Source: DAONJL01 sp035405645 [NCBI: bacterium] (GTDB taxonomy: Bacteria; JAGOBX01; DAONJL01). From it: 12,198 bases of DNA. Where the stretch lies: positions 49,197-61,394 of the forward strand of contig DAONJL010000003.1 of assembly GCA_035405645.1 (NCBI GenBank), written 5' to 3'. The stretch's first letter is position 1; every line of letters starts with the position of its first letter. Position numbers and translations under genes: made by a program. The notes below the pieces were generated by a model. It did not search any database, had not been told where the DNA came from, and saw only the letters and a program-made list of their open reading frames with translations. Positions 1-9,000 of the stretch are shown here, in pieces.

Positions 1-2
1 AT

Positions 3-80
3 TTATATAAATTATTTATTAAGTTTTTCTTATGTGTGGTATTTGTTTTTTTATTTAATGTTCAAATTTCTTCTGCTGCT
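3..80 (+). other. Sec signal peptide
   Basis: The first in-frame codons give a short region with two lysines (residues 3 and 7), then a hydrophobic core rich in Phe, Val and Leu (residues 8-18), then a polar stretch ending Ser-Ser-Ala-Ala. Cleavage is likely after one of the two alanines (residues 25-26). This is a classical signal peptidase I pattern. The Cys at residue 11 sits inside the core without a lipobox, so a lipoprotein is unlikely. One or a few codons, including the start, are missing to the left. Confidence 0.8.
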
Positions 81-3000
81 TATATCATGGGCACATATAC
101 AGGGGGAAACGGTGCAAGTTGGAATAGTGGTGGTAATCATCAATTTTCAACATCTAATATGCCTGGTGGTTATGAAAAGGCAATATTATGGGGGATAAGT
201 TCTGGCAATGAGTTTTTAATAGGTGCTGATGCTGCGTATAGTACAAAATATTGTAACGGCTGGTGGATACCAGGTGACGGAGGACATTTAAATACAATCT
301 GGAATATTCCATCAGGTGGTAGTAATGCTCAATTTAATGGTTCAAATTTATCAGAAAATAAAGGATATATTATAGTTACTTCTTCATCAAGTGTAAATGG
401 AACTTTTGGTTTTATGACCACTTCAGCTTATCCAATTTATATTTTATCAGTCTCAGGTGGTCAGGGTTATTATGATTCTGGCTATATAACAATTTCATTA
501 ACATTAAGCGGTGCAAAATGCGCAGAAGAATATGTATTGGTAAGATATGTAATAAATGGAAATTGGTCTGGCACACATAATTTAGTACAGGCAACTGGTT
601 CAGATACAAATTATAGTTGCTCTATTTATTATACTAATTTAGGTGATAGTATTGTATGGTATGCACTTACATCTACATTAAGCAATATACCATCTGATAC
701 AGATTTATTGACATTAAGTGCAATAACAAATGGCGGTGCAAATTATACTTTCTGGGTAATTGATACTGATACTACCGCACCTATTATAACTGATTCTACA
801 ATTCAAAATACTTATTATGATACTGATTTTGTAATTTCATTGACTATGGTTGATTCATCTGGAATTTCACATAGTGCTAATTCATCTCGTAGTAGAGCAT
901 ATTTTAGTTGGAATTCAACAGCAGGTCCTTATTTTTATGATACTTATTTAGTTTATGTATCTGGAAATAATTATAGATTTCAATGCCCTTATAATTATGG
1001 TCTAAATAATTTCAGTGATAGTATTGGTAAGAAACTTTATTATTATGTTCTTTATGCTGATAATGATTCTGGTTCTTATGCTTCTTCTGATGCTGATTCA
1101 AAATATTCTACTTTATCAGGTTATATATTTATTAAACCAAAAGCAAATCAATTAGTAATAAATGAAGTATTGGATGGTGCAAATGGCGAATATATAGAAT
1201 TATATAATAATTCGTCATATTATATAGATTTACAATACATTGATATATACGAAAATACTACAAAAGAAGCAGATGCTGCGGGTTCATCTTATAATCTTAG
1301 TAGTGGTAATTATTATTTGATAGCAGACCAGAATTTAACAGATATAACAGAAGAACAAATAGATGCAATGGATTTAGCAAATGGCACAGTATATTTATAT
1401 TTTGAAAATGATTTAACAAATGCAATAGATAGTTGTGCACTTTCGTATGCTGGTGTGTCATCAAAATATATTTCAATAGAACGAGTTTCACCTGATAGTC
1501 CAGCAGGCGTAGCAAGTAGTTGGCAGAATGGAGTAAAAGTATATTATAATTCAGGTGAGAGTTCACTAGCCGCAGGCACTCCACATGACCAAAATACAAA
1601 TTATGGATTAATACCAATTTATATAACAGAAATAATGTTTAATGGCGCTGCTGGTGCAACTGCTGATTATATTGAAATTTATAATGCTGGTTCAGATAGT
1701 TATTATATGTATAACTGGTCAATATATGAAGAAGGCACAGCAGAAGTGAGTATATCAGATAGTATAATATCAGCAAATAAATATTATTTAATCGAATCAA
1801 GTGAAGCAGCAACAACAATTTCTGCTGATTTAGTTGATAGTATGGATTTATCAAATGATAGAATATATTTGTATGCTGGTCCGACAAATAGTTATTATTT
1901 AATAGACCAGGCTGGCAATGCAGTAGATTGGGCAACAGCAGATACAAATTTTGCTCAATCAGGAATAGCATGTGAAAAACCAACACCAGCAGCAGATGGC
2001 ACAAATTCAGTAAATTGGCGAAATGCTACATCAAATATAGGCGGAGTGATTGGGAGTCCAGGTCAGGCATCAGCAGTAAACGCAGCACCGACAGTAGAAT
2101 TAAGTAATATAGAAATAGGAATTTCACCATTCTGGCTTGATTATGATACAATGTGTGCAAATAAATTAATGTATATAACAATTGTTTATACTGATATAAA
2201 TGGCGCAACTGATATAACGCGAGTTGAGTTAATAATAGGTGATGGTCAGGATACAATAAATTATTATTCAGTATTTAGTGGCACAACAGCAGTAAATATA
2301 AGTGGCAGTAGTTTTATTGCTTCTGGTTTCACTGTATATATTGATACTTCAATTTCTGGCAATAATTTAACCTGCACCTGGGCAGTAAAATTAAATTGGT
2401 CATTAACAGAATCGAGTAATTTTAAAGTTGGTGGTAGAGCAACTGATGATGAGCCAGAAACCGGACCATATACATTTAAAACAAATGTAGGTTATACAAA
2501 GACATTTATATTAAGTGGTACATTAGTAAATAATTATGGTGTTATAGAAGGCGGTTGGGGAAAAGCAGGACTTACTTTTGTTTGGTCTGGTTTATATGCT
2601 TATTACAAATCAACAACAGTTTATCCAGAAGATGATGATTTTAATTTCTTATTAACTGATGATGATGGTCGAACAACAAAACAATATGGCAGTGCATATT
2701 TAACAACATCATTTGCAGTTGATACTGTTTCAGATACCACAGAAGGTTGTACTGTAACAATAACAGATATAACGACAGGCGGGCATTTTGATACTTCAAC
2801 AACAAAAGGAATGTCTTTTAAAGTAGATGGTTCAGCACCAACTATATCAATACCGGATAATTATTTTGTGTTTAAAGGCGATACATATACAAAAGCACCA
2901 GGCATAAATATAATTTTTACAAATGGCAGCAGTGGCACAGATTTAGATACTGCTACTTATAGAATAAATAATAATAGCACTTTATTTACTATTTTTACTG

Positions 3001-6000
3001 ATGATTGTGATTCAAAGAATATGACATTATTTTTAAATGGCGATGCGTATAAATTATTAGATACAACAGCGATAAATACAATAACAGTGAGCTGCACAAA
3101 AGTATCAGGCTGGTCAACATCATTAACATTTCAAATACAATATGAACCAATAGCAATAGATGGTAGTATAGCAGATTGGCAAATAGATGAAAAACTGGAA
3201 ATTGATGGTGGTGCAGAAAATTTATGGTTCTGGTGCACCTGGGATGATACTTATATTTATTTTGCTTATGAACCAAAAAGTTTAACTGATGGTGATTTTT
3301 TTATTTATATAGATGCCATAAATAATAATGGTTCATTAAATTCTGTTAATTGGTGGCTCCAACATACTTTCCCAGCACCATATTATTTTGATAATGCAAT
3401 ATGTATTGATTCAAGTGCATATTATGACCATAGACAATGTACAACTGGGAGTTGGGTCACTGTTGCATCATTACCATCTTATATTGATGCTTATATTAGT
3501 TGGTCTGGCGTACCAGTAACTGAATTAAGAATACCATGGAATAATTTAACAAATGGTGCAGGTAAACCTGATACTTTTGCAATATTAGCATTTCAACAAT
3601 GGGAAGATTCTGGTAATGTATGGACATCATATCCAACAGAAAATCCTGGTGCGACAACTAATGGTAATCCAGTAACTTTCACAAATGTTTATTTTTATAG
3701 TGATTCATCAGATACAGTTTCACCAAAAAGTGTAATCTCAACATTAATAAATATAGATGGTGGACTTGGTGAATGGTCAGATACCTCAAAATTAGTCAGT
3801 TGGGGTGTTTCATATTTTTATTTAACCTGTGATGATACTTATTTATATATAGGTGTTGACCGTAATGCTTATTTTCCAAATGCAACTGATGATTATGATG
3901 TAATTTGTATATATATTGATACAGATTTAGTTGACAATGCAGGTACAGATACTACTCGTGAATATAGTTCAAAAACACATACACTGCCATTTAAAGCAAC
4001 CTGTGGCATAATGTATAGACCAACATCACCTTATGGTAATTGGTTTTGTCTACATAAATGGACAGGTGCGGCTTGGACTGATGTTTCAACATCAGGCTAT
4101 GGCAATTATTCAGGTCAATATGCAGAAATTCAAATGCCCTGGTCTGATATTGGTAATCCAACTTCAATTCGTTTAGTGTTATATCATATAAATGGTTCAA
4201 ATTGTTATTTATGGGCTGCTTCACCTGATGGAAATGATGTCGGCGCAGCACCAAAGACTTTAACAAATTATTATCAATATGATTTAGCAAAAACACAAAT
4301 TAGAAATGACCCGGCAAATAGAAATTATTCACAAACAACAGCAACATTTAGTTATGCTGCTGAAACCACGACAATTGCATTTACTCCATATATTGATGGC
4401 ACAAAAGATTTAGCATGGGGGACAGTCCCATTAATAACAAGTAATAATGCAGCACATCCACGAAGTGGAGATGTAGGAACAGATGGTAAAGTTTTTACAA
4501 GTGGTTATTGTGACAGTGTTTATGTCACTAATGATTTAAATTATTTATATATTGGTTGGAATGCACTTGGTGATCATTATAATGATGAAGCACAAAAATC
4601 TACTCATTATATGTTCTTTTTATTTACGGATAGTAGTCCAATGGGCTTATCTTATGAACCATTTAAGACAGAAGATAAAACCACTCGTGTAATAAAATAT
4701 TCACCTGATTTTTGTGCAGAAGGTTATATTCATTATGGAAATGATAACTTTAATAATATTTATTTATATCGTGCAGATACTGGTAGTTGGACTAATGTAA
4801 AAACTTTATTATCTGGAACAGATTATAGTGTTTCAGTTGCAAATGGCTGGGGCGAACTTAAAATATCCTTAGCAACATTAAACTTAAAAACAGGTGATTC
4901 AGTTGGAATAATTTATGCCGCGCGGCATGCTGAGCATAAACCTGGTTTATCTGATATTGCACCTTTTGATGCTGGAACTGTTTATGATTGGAGTGATACT
5001 GGTTCTTTGATAGATGGTTCAAAAGCTAAATTTTATAGAATACAAACATCATTACTAACTTCATTAACACACAGACCTAATTATACACCAGTAACAGGAA
5101 AAACAATAATGCGTTATCCATTAACACCATATTCTTCCCAATCACCAAAAATAACATTAGGTGTCAGTCTAGTTGGTGCTATTTCTAATGCTTATATAAT
5201 TTATTCTTTTAATAATTGGTCAACCTATGATACAGTTTCACTGTCTTTTGCTTATTTATCTGGCTCTAATTCATATTTTGAAGGAAATATACCAGCGTGT
5301 GAAACAAAAGGGGCAACAGTAAAGTATTATATAAAAGTTCCTGGTAATTCTGGTGAAATAAATTATGTATATGGAAATGATACATCATGCACAGTAACAT
5401 TAACCGAGTCAACAGCCCAAACAAATGCATTTACATATCAAATAATGAATTCACCACCAACACCACCAACATCAGCAGAACTTACACCACAGACACCAAA
5501 TACAAATCATAATTTATTATTACAAGCAACAGGTGCAACGGACAGTGATAGTGATATTTTAACTTATATTTTTGAGTGGTATAAAAATGATACTTTATAT
5601 TGGACTGATTATGATTCTTCTCCACCATATATATCATCTATTTCAGCATTTAATACATCAGAAGGTGAAAATTGGTATTGTAATGTATCAGTTGGCGATG
5701 GCTTAAATACATCAAGTATATTAAAAAGTAATGTAGTTCGAATAAGTGCATTTGTAGTTTGGTCTGGCACAATGCCAGCAGAAGTAAATGTAGGAACAGT
5801 GTCAGAGAGTGAATGGATGTGGCTGGATAAAACAAATGATGTTCGAACAGTTTCAACATATCCAACAAATTATGACATAGAAAATATAAGATTAAAATTA
5901 GATACACAATATTTATATTTTAGAATAAAATTTCAAGATATAACAAATTTAGGGCATTGTAATATTTTACTTGCTATTGATACAGATAATGCTTCAACAA

Positions 6001-9000
6001 ATCAAACAATAGAATTAGGCGATGAAGCAAATTTATATTATGGAAATGGCTATTATGATTCTGCTACACCTGACATTCAATTCCATATACATAATATAAC
6101 AGTTGGTAGTATGGAACCAATAATAGAATATAAAATTGGTTCAGGCAGTTGGAATGACCTGAATAGTTCTGATTATCAGACTTATCTTGATACTGATGCT
6201 GATATTTTAGAAGGAAAAATCAAAAGAAGTGAATTAACAATAGCAAATAGTGGAGTAATAAATTGCAGAATAATATCATTTAAAAATAATTTAGTTCGTG
6301 CAGCAAGTGGTGATGCGACAGCAGATTATCCTGAAAATGATGCTCTTGATGTCGTATCAATAAATGGTTTATATTCAAATAATCCACTTTATTATAATGA
6401 TTTCAATAAGAATAATAATGTATATTATGAAGAATTGTATGATAGTAAAGTAGATTTTTATTTTAGTTTAATTTATGATGGAAATGGAATAAAATCAAAT
6501 AATGCACCATCCATACCTGATACACACTATCCAGTTGGTTCAGTAAGTGATGTTCCATTGACATTAAGTTGGGCTATTGCCAGTGAAACAGACGCAAATG
6601 ATGCTGTTACAAGTTATTTATTTGAATTAAATACAAGTTCAGATTTTAGTGGAAATGTCTTATATAGAGTAAATATCGCAAGCGGAACGAGAAGTTTTAC
6701 AATACCATCCACATTAGAAGGACAACGAACATATTATTGGCGAGTGAGAGCAAGAGATAAAATCGGTGCTTTATCCAGTGATACTGTCTGGACATTTTAT
6801 TATCAAGGACCGCCGAGTATAAGTGTATCAGCACCATTAGATTTGAATAATGTAGATAATTATGGCAGAGTACAGGGTAATCAAAGTGCTGATTCTGATA
6901 TAAATTGGTATTGGGCACCTGCAATTCATTCTGCTGGCTGGGTAATTAAAGATTACAATATTCAGGTATTTACTGACCCGACAGATACATCAACACTGGT
7001 CTTTTCTGATACAATAAATGGTGATGCAATAAATGGCTGCACAAATAATTATGCAATAAGTTATGCAAATAGATTGTTATTAGTGCGGGGAAAAACATAT
7101 TACGCAAGAATAAGGGCTGGTGATACAGCAACCCCACAAAATTGGAGTTCTTTAAGTAGTGCAAGTGATGGTATTTATTATTGTTTGAAAAAAATAGATG
7201 GAAGTGTAGCAGATTGGAAATCTGATACTGGCTGGCTGAATAATAGCATAAATTTTATTGGTTCGCCATATTATGAAGCAGTATGGACAGATTCGACATT
7301 AGACCATCGAACAGATAGAGCAACAGAAGCAGCGTATCTGGATTTATCACATTTTTATGTTGCTATTGATAAATATAATATGTATTTTTATACAAAATTT
7401 ACAAATTATTATGATGGAATACCTTATATACAAATAGCAGTTGATATTAATGATAATTCAATTGAGCGTGTTTTCCGTGGTAGAAATGTTTCTGCAGAAG
7501 ATGTATTTACTTCAACTATAGCTGCGTGGGAATATTTGATAAATTGTGTAACAGGTAATGATTATGTAGGTGTTTATAATGATGATTTTCAATTAATAGG
7601 TTATGGTAAATATGCTGATGCTACTGGTGGAAGTGGATTTGAATTTTCTGTTAGTCTGGATGATATAGGTGGCCAAAGTGAATTTTATAATGATACAGTA
7701 AAACTAACTGTTGGTATTTTCTGGAATGATAATAATTCTATTGGTGATTGGGCAGCATCAGTGACGAATGTTAATGTAGTTGATTGTGTTTCAGATAAAA
7801 CAACATGGGCTGGAGCAGGGAATGATGAAGTAGGCTGGTCTGACCAGGTAATAGATTATTATTTAATATTGAACACTGATACTGACTATAAAATAAAATC
7901 AGCCAGTGGAACACGACCAGTATCACCTGACCCGATACCTGAATCGCCAAATGGAGTAAATCCACCATCAAGTGCTTTAGATTATACATTTTATAATGTT
8001 TTTGTTGATAGATTCTGGAATGGTAATTTAAATAATGCACCTTATGACCCTGATATGAGTGGCGGTGATTTTGATGGCTTAATTAAAAAGATAAAAGATG
8101 GTTATTTTAGCGGAATGGGAATAACAGGTTTATATTTAAGTCCAATATTTGATTATGGTGGCGGTGTTTGGGGTTATAATCAACACGATTTACATAGAGT
8201 TCAAGGTTCGTATGTAACACAAAACTGGAATAAATTTTATGGTTGGGATGATTTTGTTAAATTAGCCAAAGAATGTCATAGACATAATATGAGATTAGGT
8301 CTTGATTGGGTACCTGGTCAAATTTATGGAGATAATAATTCAGGTGGAACAATATCAAGAAATCAAAAAATGTGGTTTGGTGAACGCTTTGGTGGTCGTA
8401 GAATACTACAATATGTTTCAGATGTTCGACAATTCTTTGTTGACCATTCTATATTTTTATATGGTTTAGGTGCTTCATTTTTTAGAGTTGATAATCCAAA
8501 ATTTTATCCAGACCCATTAGTTCAGGGATTACCTTTCTTTGTTTATCAGCGTAGAGTGTGGAATGAATTTACACCAGATTTATATACATTTGGTGAAGTG
8601 CCAGGTGATGCAGGTGAGTGTGCAACATTTTGCGCTGATGGTAATAGATTACACGGAATGCTCGATTTCCCTTTATCATATCCACTAAAGAGTTGGTCTA
8701 GTGGTGGTGATGCAGGAACATTTAGAAGTACATTAGAAGGAATCTGGAGCACTTATGATGCAGGTGCAGCATATCCAATAGTTCCAGGTTATTATGAAAA
8801 TCATGATCATGATAGATGTTATCATTATATAGGCGATAATATGGATTATTCAAAATGGAATATGCAGGTATTAATGATGTTTTTAGCTCAGCATATAGGA
8901 CCACCAATTATATTTTATGGTGATGAACGAGTAATGATGGGACGAAAAGATACAACTTATCCAGGTTGGCAATATACAAGCAGTACGAGTCAATTTGGTA

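Noticed and set aside
32-58. ATG at base 32 as a start codon
   Set aside because: It is in another frame from the giant gene and meets TAA after eight codons, so it does not start any supported gene.
780-2500. Apparent patches of T-ending codons (ATT, ACT, GTT, TCT) alternating with A-ending codons (ATA, ACA, GTA, TCA) along the giant gene
   Set aside because: By eye both kinds occur in every region, and I could not count them reliably enough to claim real patches or module-specific origins.
8546-8752. Open reading frame on the minus strand inside the GH13 domain, and similar minus-strand frames elsewhere
   Set aside because: They lie opposite a clearly coding domain, have low-complexity Leu/His/Tyr-rich or otherwise unconvincing products and no ribosome binding sites; they are shadows of the real gene.
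8800-8813. Perfect palindrome ATCATGATCATGAT
   Set aside because: It is fully explained by the coding of the conserved Asn-His-Asp-His-Asp of GH13 region IV and has low complexity.
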